This document shows, one piece after another, positions 1 to 5,805 of a stretch of 14,130 nt of DNA. Made by a program: the position numbers and the translations under genes. The DNA is from an uncultured Enterococcus sp. GTDB lineage: Bacteria; Bacillota; Bacilli; Lactobacillales; Enterococcaceae. The stretch's first letter is position 1. Every line of letters starts with the position of its first letter. Below the pieces are notes generated by a model. The model saw only the letters and a program-made list of their open reading frames with translations. It was not told the DNA's origin and ran no database searches. The DNA lies in NCBI GenBank assembly GCA_946409145.1, contig CAMJVA010000014.1:1-14130 (forward strand). The letters are read 5' to 3'.

Positions 1-659
1 ATTTCACTAACAGCACCATCTTCTAAAGCAAAAGCTGCGGTTTGAACATCAGCAGGAATAGTTGTGTCAGTAGAATCAAATTTTACCGTGCCACCGTCGT
101 CTTTTGTAGCGGTATCTGTGGAGTAATCTTTTGCTACTTGAGCAAAATCAGTGCCAGAGTTAATGGCAGCAAGTGCTGCATTAGCATCATCTTCAGAAGT
201 TGTGGTAATAATTTGTGCTTCTACTTCTGGGTGGAAAGATTCCCAAGCTGTTTTAAGATCATCATCAGTTAATTTAACGTGAGCTTTTAAAGCTTCTTGA
301 TACGCAAGACTTTGTTTAATTTGTGCTTTAAAAGAATTTTTGGTCATGCCAGATTGTTTTAAAACATCTTCAAAAGTATCTCCATATTGATCAGCTGTTT
401 CGTCATATTTCTTTTGTACTTCTTTATCAGTCACTTTGTCCCCGTAATTTTCTTCCATTACTTTATAAATCACCATGTTTTGGACAATTTGTTGGGAAGT
501 AGATTGGGTTTTTGCTTCTTCATAAAAATCAGCAACGGTAATTTTTCCGCCCTTCATGGTCGCAATGACATCAGATGAACTACTAGAACCATTGGAACAA
601 GCAGCTAAAGTGAACACACTTAATGCACTGGCTGCGACTAAAATTAATTTCTTTTTCAT
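1..659 (-). CDS. prsA: PrsA foldase lipoprotein (partial, C-terminal part beyond left edge)
   Basis: Extracytoplasmic peptidyl-prolyl isomerase anchored as a lipoprotein, which helps secreted proteins fold after translocation. The frame is open from the ATG at 657-659 to the window edge, giving 219 codons and no stop. The N-terminus has a KKK basic start, a hydrophobic core and the lipobox LAAC with lipid-modified Cys21, followed by a Ser-rich linker. Residues about 30-130 look like the SurA/PrsA-type N-terminal chaperone region (QNMVIYKVMEENYGDKVTD). The parvulin domain begins near HPEVEAQI, and its DFAQVAKDYSTD and GGTVKF motifs are visible before the cut. AGAGGTG lies upstream of the ATG. 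A terminator upstream separates it from the hit-ytxH unit, so it is probably transcribed alone. The family call is firm; only the catalytic C-terminal part is unseen. Confidence 0.95.
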   Translation of the reverse strand, partial: MKKKLILVAASALSVFTLAACSNGSSSSSDVIATMKGGKITVADFYEEAKTQSTSQQIVQNMVIYKVMEENYGDKVTDKEVQKKYDETADQYGDTFEDVLKQSGMTKNSFKAQIKQSLAYQEALKAHVKLTDDDLKTAWESFHPEVEAQIITTTSEDDANAALAAINSGTDFAQVAKDYSTDTATKDDGGTVKFDSTDTTIPADVQTAAFALEDGAVSE

Positions 660-710
660 AAAGCACCTCTATTTTATTATTTGAATTTTTTTAACAAGCT
701 AACGGTTTAT

Positions 711-739
711 ACTATACCATAGTTTTTTACCATTTAAAA
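711..739 (-). promoter_or_regulatory. Candidate prsA promoter with a palindrome over the -35
   Basis: On the minus strand a TATAGT -10 (711-716) lies 17 bases from a weak TTTTAA -35 (734-739). An imperfect palindrome at 732-752 (arms ATTTAAAA and TTTTAAAT, 5-base spacer) covers the -35, so it could be an operator. This is motif reading only, and AT-rich palindromes are common here. Confidence 0.4.
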
Positions 740-782
740 AGCACTTTTAAATAGTTTCAAACAAAATTCAAGAAATAGACAC

Positions 783-830
783 AAAAGCCTAAGAAAAATT
801 CATAAAATCACGAATTTTTCTTAGACTTTT
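783..830 (-). terminator. Bidirectional-type terminator after hit-ytxH
   Basis: A perfect 13-bp stem (CTAAGAAAAATTC at 789-801, its complement at 812-824) has a 10-base loop. Flanking A and T runs give a U-rich tail on both strands. It lies between the end of the YtxH-like gene and the prsA promoter, both on the minus strand, so it closes the hit-ytxH transcript. Confidence 0.85.
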
Positions 831-870
831 TTCTCAAAGCGTAAAAGAAACGTCTCTTTAATCAGCTTTT

Positions 871-1239
871 TTACTTTCTTTTAGGTAAATAATATTTCAC
901 GTATTTTGGCTTTTTGGCCGGGGTTAAATCCTCGTTGATTTTTTCTAAAGTTTCATTAATTTGTTCTAAACGTGGTTGGACTTCAAATTTAAAATCTTGA
1001 ACTAAATTTTCCATATCTTTTTTTAAAGGAGTTAAACTTTTAAAAGCATGACTTAAATTAGCCATGGCAGCTTTTAAACTAGCAAAATTTTTTTGGATTT
1101 CTAAAAAAATAGCTTTAAAGTCAGCGACTTCTCCTTTAATTTTTTCTTGGGTGACTTTTCCAGAATCAGGAGCTAAGAAAAGGGCCAAAAGAGTGCCAAT
1201 AGAGCCGCCAAAAAAGAGTCCTTTAAAAAATTTTTTCAT
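871..1239 (-). CDS. YtxH-like small membrane protein
   Basis: A 122-residue protein with one N-terminal membrane segment (about residues 5-23) in the glycine-rich pattern of the YtxH family, GLFFGGSIGTLLALFLAPDSG, shown here as GLFFGGSIG then FLAPDSGK. After it comes a charged helical, probably coiled-coil region (about 30-105) and a very basic C-terminus (KYYLPKRK). The start was set at 1239 and not at the in-frame ATG at 1257, because AAGGAG sits correctly in front of MKKFFKGL and the longer start would overlap the hit gene. The gene begins one base after the hit stop codon, so the two are almost certainly co-transcribed. YtxH-like proteins are common in Firmicutes, often stress-linked, but no biochemical role is assigned. 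Confidence 0.85.
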   Translation of the reverse strand: MKKFFKGLFFGGSIGTLLALFLAPDSGKVTQEKIKGEVADFKAIFLEIQKNFASLKAAMANLSHAFKSLTPLKKDMENLVQDFKFEVQPRLEQINETLEKINEDLTPAKKPKYVKYYLPKRK

Positions 1240-1240
1240 T

Positions 1241-1663
1241 TTAAAGCTCCTTTGCAATTTTTTCTGCGATCTCTTTCATCTCTTCTTTTGTATAATCTTT
1301 TTGGTGATTTCCAAAATGAATGGAAAAATCATCCTCTTTACTATAACGAGGAATTAAATGAATGTGGGAGTGAAAAACAGATTGGTAAGCTAGTTCGGAA
1401 TTATTATTAATCACATTTAACCCTTTTGCTTTTGGGAAGGCTTTTAGAATGCTGCGAGAAATTTTAGGAAGTTTTGCAAAAACCTTTTCTGCTAACTCTT
1501 CGTCATATTCTAACAAATCTTTCACATGTTTTTTAGGAAGAACTAAAGTGTGTCCTTTAGTGACTTGGGTAATGTCTAAAAAAGCATACACGTCCTCATC
1601 TTCATACACTTTATAACTTGGAATGTCTCCATTAATAATTTTGCAAAAAATACAGTCTGACAT
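1241..1663 (-). CDS. hit: HIT family protein (histidine triad nucleotide hydrolase)
   Basis: A 140-residue cytoplasmic protein of the histidine triad superfamily, whose members bind purine nucleotides and hydrolyse phosphoramidate or related bonds. The triad is H98-S-H100-I-H102 in VFHSHIHLIPR, preceded by GLNVINNNSELAYQ. The N-terminal CIFCKI (Cys4, Cys7) is the usual zinc-associated pair, followed by a nucleotide-pocket stretch (VYAFLDITQVTKGHTLV). The length is normal for the family. AGGTGG lies before the ATG, and a possible extended -10 (TGATAAAGT on the minus strand, around 1691-1701) sits in the gap shared with ecsA. The divergent hit/ecsA arrangement is also found in Bacillus subtilis. 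The physiological substrate is not known from sequence. Confidence 0.95.
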   Translation of the reverse strand: MSDCIFCKIINGDIPSYKVYEDEDVYAFLDITQVTKGHTLVLPKKHVKDLLEYDEELAEKVFAKLPKISRSILKAFPKAKGLNVINNNSELAYQSVFHSHIHLIPRYSKEDDFSIHFGNHQKDYTKEEMKEIAEKIAKEL

Positions 1664-1743
1664 ATAATCCCCACCTTTTTTATTCTTAACTTTACTTTAT
1701 CACAAATTCTTAAAAAAATGGACATAGAATCTTTTTTACCTAT

Positions 1744-1771
1744 GATATACTAAAGATAAGTTAAGGAGGGG
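1744..1771 (+). promoter_or_regulatory. ecsA promoter (extended -10) and ribosome binding site
   Basis: TGATATACT forms an extended -10 (TATACT at 1746-1751). No good -35 is found at 17 bases; TGGACA at 1719-1724 is too far. AAGGAGGGG at 1763-1771 precedes the ATG at 1777. The intergenic gap of 113 bases also has to carry the divergent hit promoter. Confidence 0.5.
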
Positions 1772-1776
1772 AAAAA

Positions 1777-2514
1777 ATGACCTTAAAAATTGAAAACCTT
1801 CAAGCAGGTTATGGAAATATGCCTGTTTTAAAAGATATTAATCTTACTGTTAACTCAGGAGAAATGGTGGGGCTCATTGGGTTAAATGGTGCCGGGAAAT
1901 CCACTACGATTAAAAATATTATTGGCCTACTTCATCCTTACAGTGGAAAAATTTCCATTGATGAGTTGACCTTAGAAAAAAATTTAGCTGACTATCGGAA
2001 AAAAATTGGCTATATTCCAGAAACACCGATTTTATATGAAGAATTAACCTTAAAAGAACATTTAGAAATTACGTGTATGGCTTACGATTTGCCTTTAGAA
2101 GAAACTATGGAAAAAGCCGCCTCACTGCTAGATTTGTTTCGTTTATCCAATCGTTTGGACTGGTTACCTATTAATTTTTCTAAAGGAATGAAGCAAAAAG
2201 TCATGGTGGTGACAGCCCTCATGGTGAATCCTAGTTTATTAATTATTGATGAGCCTTTTTTAGGTCTTGATCCCATTGCCATTCATGATTTGTTGGAATT
2301 ACTTCAAGAAAAGAAAAATCAAGGGGCAGCCATTTTAATGTCCACTCATATTTTAGCAACAGCGGAAAAATATTGTGATCGTTTCATTGTTTTACACGAA
2401 GGACAAATCAAAGCTGAAGGAAGTCTAAGCCAATTACAAGAAGCCTTTCATATGCCAGGGGCGACCTTAGATGAATTGTACTTATCCTTAACGATTAAAG
2501 AGGGACGAGTATGA
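1777..2514 (+). CDS. ecsA: EcsA, ABC transporter ATP-binding subunit
   Basis: A 245-residue cytoplasmic ATPase that pairs with the membrane protein EcsB. Walker A is GLNGAGKST (35-43). The Q-loop position carries Glu82 in YIPETPILYEE, as is usual in EcsA. The signature is FSKGMKQK (134-141) in place of LSGGQ, Walker B is LLIIDEP (154-160) and the switch histidine is His191 in STHIL. Length is normal. The stop codon overlaps the ecsB start (ATGA), so the two are translationally coupled. In Bacillus and Staphylococcus, Ecs mutants show defects in secretion, competence and regulated intramembrane proteolysis, and later work links EcsAB to export of peptides released by the membrane protease Eep/RasP. 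The same role here is inferred from homology and from the nearby prsA and hit genes. Confidence 0.95.
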   Translation: MTLKIENLQAGYGNMPVLKDINLTVNSGEMVGLIGLNGAGKSTTIKNIIGLLHPYSGKISIDELTLEKNLADYRKKIGYIPETPILYEELTLKEHLEITCMAYDLPLEETMEKAASLLDLFRLSNRLDWLPINFSKGMKQKVMVVTALMVNPSLLIIDEPFLGLDPIAIHDLLELLQEKKNQGAAILMSTHILATAEKYCDRFIVLHEGQIKAEGSLSQLQEAFHMPGATLDELYLSLTIKEGRV

Positions 2515-3710
2515 AAAATCTTTTTTTTACCCGAAGAAATTACCAACAAAAAAAATTAGCGAAATATTTACGCTATGTTTTAAACGATCACTTTACTTTA
2601 CTGATTTTCTTTATTTTTGGTGGGGGATTATTTTACTATAGTCAATTTTTAAAAACCTTAGAAAAGGGAATTTTTGTTTATCTTTTAGCTTTTGTTTTAT
2701 TAATGGCCCCTTTAAGTCTGGGACATTTAGCTACTTTTTTGCAAAAAGCCGATAGTTATTATTTGCTGCCAAAAGAAAAAGAGTTACCGCAATATTTTCA
2801 CCAAGCTTTTTTTTATTCCTTAATTTTTCCTAGTGTCGTGTTACTGCTTACGACGGCTTTAGTCGCTCCTTTATTAATTCTTTTAAAGGGCTACACCTTC
2901 CTTGATCTTTTTGGTCTTTTTGTTTTGTTACTATTAATTAAAAGTATTGGTTTTTTACTAGAAATAAAACAAAACTACGGAAAATTTTCTCAAGGGAAAA
3001 AAATTTACTTAGGTATGACAGGACTTTTTCTTCTTTTAAGTTTAGGTCATGAATTTTTTATTTTACTTGGAATTATTGCAGCTCTTCCTTGTTTTTGGTG
3101 GCTATACCGACAATTATTTATGGTGGAAGTGGTGGATCACTTTTCTTGGGAGAAAGGGATTGAAAAAGAAGCCTTACGCCAAAAAAGAATTTTTCAATTT
3201 ATCGCCTTATTCACGGATGTTCCTGACTTAAAAACAAAAATCAAACGACGAAAATATCTTGATGGTCTTTTACGAGGAATTCAAAAGAAGCAGTCTAACA
3301 CTTACTTATATTTATATGCTAGACGTTTTCTTCGGGGAAATGATTATTTAAAATTATTTTTTAGTCTCACTTCTTTAGGCATCATTTTAATGTTAGCAGT
3401 AAAAAATCATTATGCTTTAATCGGCATTTCTCTTTTATTTAATTATTTATTTGCCTTTCAACTGCTTCCTTTATTTCAAGAATTTGATTATTTAGGGACG
3501 GTGAAATTATATCCAGTAGAAAAAAAAGACAAATTAAAAAGTTTCCAAAAAATACTCTTAGGGGCACTTTTTGCAGAAAGTCTGGTGTTTTTAATTGTAA
3601 GTTTATTTTTATTGCCTATAAATGACGTTTTATTATTATTTATGTTACTCCTTGGAGAAACTGTCTTATTTACCTTTGTCTATGGAAAAAGTCGTTTGAA
3701 AAAATTTTAA
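2511..3710 (+). CDS. ecsB: EcsB, ABC transporter membrane subunit
   Basis: A 399-residue integral membrane protein, the permease partner of EcsA. About nine hydrophobic segments are visible: near 28-46, 54-76, 101-124, 129-150, 170-198, 281-297, 301-318, 348-367 and 371-391. A large basic cytoplasmic loop (about 205-280) contains TDVPDLKTKIKRRKYLD, a stretch typical of EcsB. The N- and C-termini are basic, consistent with cytoplasmic location. The start ATG lies within the last codons of ecsA. No ecsC homologue follows: the next gene is a phosphotransferase with its own promoter. I see no convincing terminator in the 99 bases after the stop, so some readthrough into the next gene is possible. 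Confidence 0.93.
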   Translation: MKNLFFTRRNYQQKKLAKYLRYVLNDHFTLLIFFIFGGGLFYYSQFLKTLEKGIFVYLLAFVLLMAPLSLGHLATFLQKADSYYLLPKEKELPQYFHQAFFYSLIFPSVVLLLTTALVAPLLILLKGYTFLDLFGLFVLLLLIKSIGFLLEIKQNYGKFSQGKKIYLGMTGLFLLLSLGHEFFILLGIIAALPCFWWLYRQLFMVEVVDHFSWEKGIEKEALRQKRIFQFIALFTDVPDLKTKIKRRKYLDGLLRGIQKKQSNTYLYLYARRFLRGNDYLKLFFSLTSLGIILMLAVKNHYALIGISLLFNYLFAFQLLPLFQEFDYLGTVKLYPVEKKDKLKSFQKILLGALFAESLVFLIVSLFLLPINDVLLLFMLLLGETVLFTFVYGKSRLKKF

Positions 3711-3744
3711 AGTGTTTTCTTTTAAAAAAGGAACATATATCCCC

Positions 3745-3773
3745 TTGACGGAAATAAAATCCCTCGCTAGAAT
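3745..3773 (+). promoter_or_regulatory. Sigma-A type promoter for the YtmP-like gene
   Basis: TTGACG (3745-3750), a 17-base spacer and TAGAAT (3768-3773) make the best -35/-10 pair in the window. The start of transcription would fall near 3780, just ahead of the AAAGGAGGG ribosome binding site of the gene at 3810. Confidence 0.75.
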
Positions 3774-3809
3774 ATAAATTGCGCCAAAAACATAAAGGAG
3801 GGCAACAAC

Positions 3810-4595
3810 ATGGGCATTAGATTAGACAATGATTGGCACTTACAACCCATTGATGGAGACACTGGTCAAGCCTTTATGGGGATCAGAGCCCAAGAAAAAG
3901 TGTTCATTAAGCGAAATACCTCTCCTTTTTTAGCTGCTCTTTCCCGAGAAGGGATCACACCTAAACTTGTGTGGACCAAAAGAGCGGGCAACGGCGATGT
4001 TTTAACCGCCCAAGAATGGATGGACGGAAGAGTCTTAACACCTAGTGAAGTGGGACGATATCAAGAAGTGATTACGATTTTACGTCACTTGCATCACTCT
4101 AGTTCTTTAAAAAATATGTTAGAGCGAGTAGGAGGCAAAAAAGTTTCTGCCTTTGATCTTTTATTACGTTATGCCGGAGACCTTCCCCAAGCTTTAAGAG
4201 ATAATACGTATTTAACAAAAGTTTTTCGCTATTTAGAAGACAACTTGCCAAGTTATGATGAAAAAGATTATGTGGCTGTTCATGGAGATACGAACCATAG
4301 AAATTGGTTATTATCAGATGAGAAAAAATTATACTTAGTGGACTGGGATTCAGCAATGCTTTCTGATCCAGCTGTAGATATTGGTTCTATTTTAGGACGT
4401 TATGTTCCTGTTGATAAATGGTCTCCTTGGCTATCTGCTTATGGCATTGTTCCTAAAAAAGATGTGATGGAGCGTATTTTATGGTATGGCACCATGCATC
4501 AATTGGAACAAATTAAAGTGCAATATCGTAAAAGAAATTTTCAAAAAATGAATGAAGAAATTTTAGTGTTAAAAAATACTTATAATTATTTATAG
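3810..4595 (+). CDS. YtmP-like phosphotransferase (aminoglycoside phosphotransferase/choline kinase fold)
   Basis: A 261-residue cytoplasmic protein of the APH/choline kinase superfamily. The catalytic loop is VHGDTNHRNWLL, with His158, Asp160 and Asn165. The metal-binding segment is LVDWDSAMLSDPAVDIG, with Asp178 and Asp180. Lys34 in VFIKRN is a candidate ATP-contacting lysine. Length fits the family. AAAGGAGGG precedes the ATG. It sits directly upstream of trmB, the same pairing as ytmP-ytmQ in B. subtilis, so it is a chromosomal housekeeping member and not an acquired resistance gene. The natural substrate is unknown; choline, a sugar or another small alcohol is possible, and drug phosphorylation should not be assumed. 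Confidence 0.88.
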   Translation: MGIRLDNDWHLQPIDGDTGQAFMGIRAQEKVFIKRNTSPFLAALSREGITPKLVWTKRAGNGDVLTAQEWMDGRVLTPSEVGRYQEVITILRHLHHSSSLKNMLERVGGKKVSAFDLLLRYAGDLPQALRDNTYLTKVFRYLEDNLPSYDEKDYVAVHGDTNHRNWLLSDEKKLYLVDWDSAMLSDPAVDIGSILGRYVPVDKWSPWLSAYGIVPKKDVMERILWYGTMHQLEQIKVQYRKRNFQKMNEEILVLKNTYNYL

Positions 4596-4597
4596 AG

Positions 4598-4706
4598 GGT
4601 ATTTAAAAGTGTTTCGCTCAGAGAAATGAGAAGACCAATTCAAAAATAGTTTTCTAAATTTTTGTGATTGTTTGACTTATTTTAATAAAGCAACTTTTTA
4701 AACACC
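4598..4706. repeat. Short AT-rich element with imperfect inverted ends
   Basis: The ends are imperfect inverted copies: GGTATTTAAAAGTG at 4598-4611 matches the complement of CAACTTTTTAAACACC at 4691-4706 apart from one substitution and a small indel. Between them is another inverted pair (CAATTCAAAAATAG near 4636-4650 with CTAAATTTTTGTGATTG near 4654-4670). There is no coding capacity. It may be a small interspersed repeat or a structured leader for trmB; a single window cannot tell. Confidence 0.45.
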
Positions 4707-4713
4707 GTTTATT

Positions 4714-4750
4714 AAGGAGAGACTATGCTAAAGTCATAGTCCCTTTTTTT
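4714..4750 (+). terminator. Hairpin with T tract just before the trmB ribosome binding site
   Basis: GACTATG (4721-4727) pairs with CATAGTC (4735-4741) around a 7-base loop, the stem extends outward with GC, AU and GU pairs, and seven T residues follow (4744-4750). It looks like an intrinsic terminator, yet the trmB ribosome binding site starts only about three bases later. It therefore either ends the upstream transcript with readthrough feeding trmB, or acts as an attenuator. Confidence 0.6.
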
Positions 4751-4765
4751 GTAAAGGAGAAGAAA

Positions 4766-5413
4766 ATGCGTTTAAGAAATAAACCTTGGGCAGATGAATT
4801 ATTTTTAGCTCATGACAATTTGTGTTGTCAACATCCAGAAGAATTTAAAGGAAAATGGCAAGAAAGATTTTCTAAAAACCAGCCCTTACACATTGAAGTC
4901 GGTTCTGGTAAGGGAAGATTTTTATATGAAATGGCCAAAGCTCACCCAGAAATTAATTATATTGCCGTAGAAATGCAAAAAAATGCCTTAATTTCAGCTT
5001 TAGAAATGCTTTTAGCTGACCCGGTTTCTAATTTGCAACTTTTAGTCGCTGATGGAGGAAAAATAACCAATTATTTTGCTAAAGGAGAAGTAAGCCAACT
5101 TTATTTAAATTTTTCTGATCCTTGGCCAAAGAAAAAACACGCAAAACGTCGGCTCACTTTTCCGAGTTTTTTAGAACAATACAAAGAAATTTTAATTCCT
5201 CAAGGAGAAATTCATTTTAAAACTGATAACCAAGGACTTTTTGAATATTCTTTAAGTTCTTTTTCTAAAAGTGGTTGGATTTTAAAACAAGTTTGGCTAG
5301 ATTTACATCATAGTGATTATGAAGGTAACATTATGACTGAATATGAAGAAAAATTTTCCCAAAGAGGGGATCGGATTTATCGCCTAGAAGCTTATTATCC
5401 TGTGGAAAATTAA
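4766..5413 (+). CDS. trmB: tRNA (guanine-N7-)-methyltransferase TrmB
   Basis: A 215-residue SAM-dependent enzyme that makes 7-methylguanosine at position 46 of tRNA variable loops. The SAM-binding motif is IEVGSGKGRF (43-52), with the acidic Glu69 at the end of the second strand (YIAVEMQ). NFSDPWPKKKHAKRRL (115-130) is the family hallmark carrying the catalytic aspartate (Asp118), and HFKTDN (150-155) and TEYEEKF near the C-terminus complete the tRNA and SAM site. Length is normal for Firmicutes. The start is supported by AAAGGAGA at 4753-4760. A strong terminator follows at once. It has no clear promoter of its own downstream of the hairpin at 4714-4750, so expression depends on transcription through that structure. 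Confidence 0.97.
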   Translation: MRLRNKPWADELFLAHDNLCCQHPEEFKGKWQERFSKNQPLHIEVGSGKGRFLYEMAKAHPEINYIAVEMQKNALISALEMLLADPVSNLQLLVADGGKITNYFAKGEVSQLYLNFSDPWPKKKHAKRRLTFPSFLEQYKEILIPQGEIHFKTDNQGLFEYSLSSFSKSGWILKQVWLDLHHSDYEGNIMTEYEEKFSQRGDRIYRLEAYYPVEN

Positions 5414-5414
5414 A

Positions 5415-5458
5415 AAAACGTCCTTTAAAAAACCAGTGAGGTTTTTAAAGGACGTTTT
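5415..5458. terminator. Bidirectional terminator between trmB and the convergent small gene
   Basis: A long stem pairs CGTCCTTT plus an A run and CC (5419-5434) with GG, a T run and AAAGGACG (5440-5454). One A is bulged, and A and T tracts flank the stem on each side. It lies directly after the trmB stop and directly after the minus-strand stop at 5461, so it can serve both. Confidence 0.92.
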
Positions 5459-5460
5459 GT

Positions 5461-5805
5461 CTAGGTTAAATTTTTGCGAAAACATGTAATGTCTAAAATA
5501 TTATCCTGAAAAATAATATCCACTTGGTCAACCATTAAGCCAATGAGATGATAATCAGAAATTTCATGGTGGCTGGTTCCTAAAAGTTCTTCATAATAAT
5601 CTTCTAAAGAAGGATTTCTTTCTTCTTCTAAGGTGGCTGAAAATAAGGCCACTTCTGCTTCTGTTACTTCAAGCGGGCCTTTTACTTTCATGAAGGAGCC
5701 ATTTTCTACATATTTAATTTCACACTGAATATCTGAAGCATTTCGAACAATGAAAAAATTCAAAAGTTCATCTAGAATTTTTTTTGCTTTTAAGCGCTCT
5801 TCCAA
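5461..5805 (-). CDS. Hypothetical small acidic protein coupled to the DUF1576 gene
   Basis: A 114-residue soluble, acidic protein without signal peptide or membrane segment; I do not recognise a family. It has a helical N-terminus (RLKAKKILDELLNFFIV), then what reads as alternating strands (DIQCEIKYVENG, FMKVKG), an acidic helix (EAEVALFSATLEEERN) and a hydrophobic C-terminal strand region (VDIIFQDNILDITCF). The only usable start is TTG at 5803-5805, because an in-frame TAG lies at 5824-5826 and the next in-frame ATG is far inside. AAAGGAG at 5816-5822 precedes it with a ten-base gap. It overlaps the end of the DUF1576 gene by 38 bases in another frame, which implies translational coupling and possibly a shared function. 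Confidence 0.75.
   Translation of the reverse strand: MEERLKAKKILDELLNFFIVRNASDIQCEIKYVENGSFMKVKGPLEVTEAEVALFSATLEEERNPSLEDYYEELLGTSHHEISDYHLIGLMVDQVDIIFQDNILDITCFRKNLT

Noticed and set aside
42..578. Plus-strand open frames at 42-272 and 387-578
   Set aside because: They lie opposite the clear prsA frame, have no ribosome binding sites and encode cysteine- and phenylalanine-rich sequence without family features.
1240..1257. ATG at 1257 as the start of the YtxH-like gene
   Set aside because: It would overlap hit and add MQRSFK before the typical MKKFFKGL start; the AAGGAG fits the start at 1239.
3704..3735. Terminator after ecsB
   Set aside because: The TTCTTTT and AAAAAAGGAA stretches pair poorly and leave almost no loop; no stable GC-containing stem is seen.
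3810..4595. Aminoglycoside resistance gene
   Set aside because: Only the shared APH fold is present; the ytmP-trmB context is a conserved chromosomal pair, so drug resistance is not supported.
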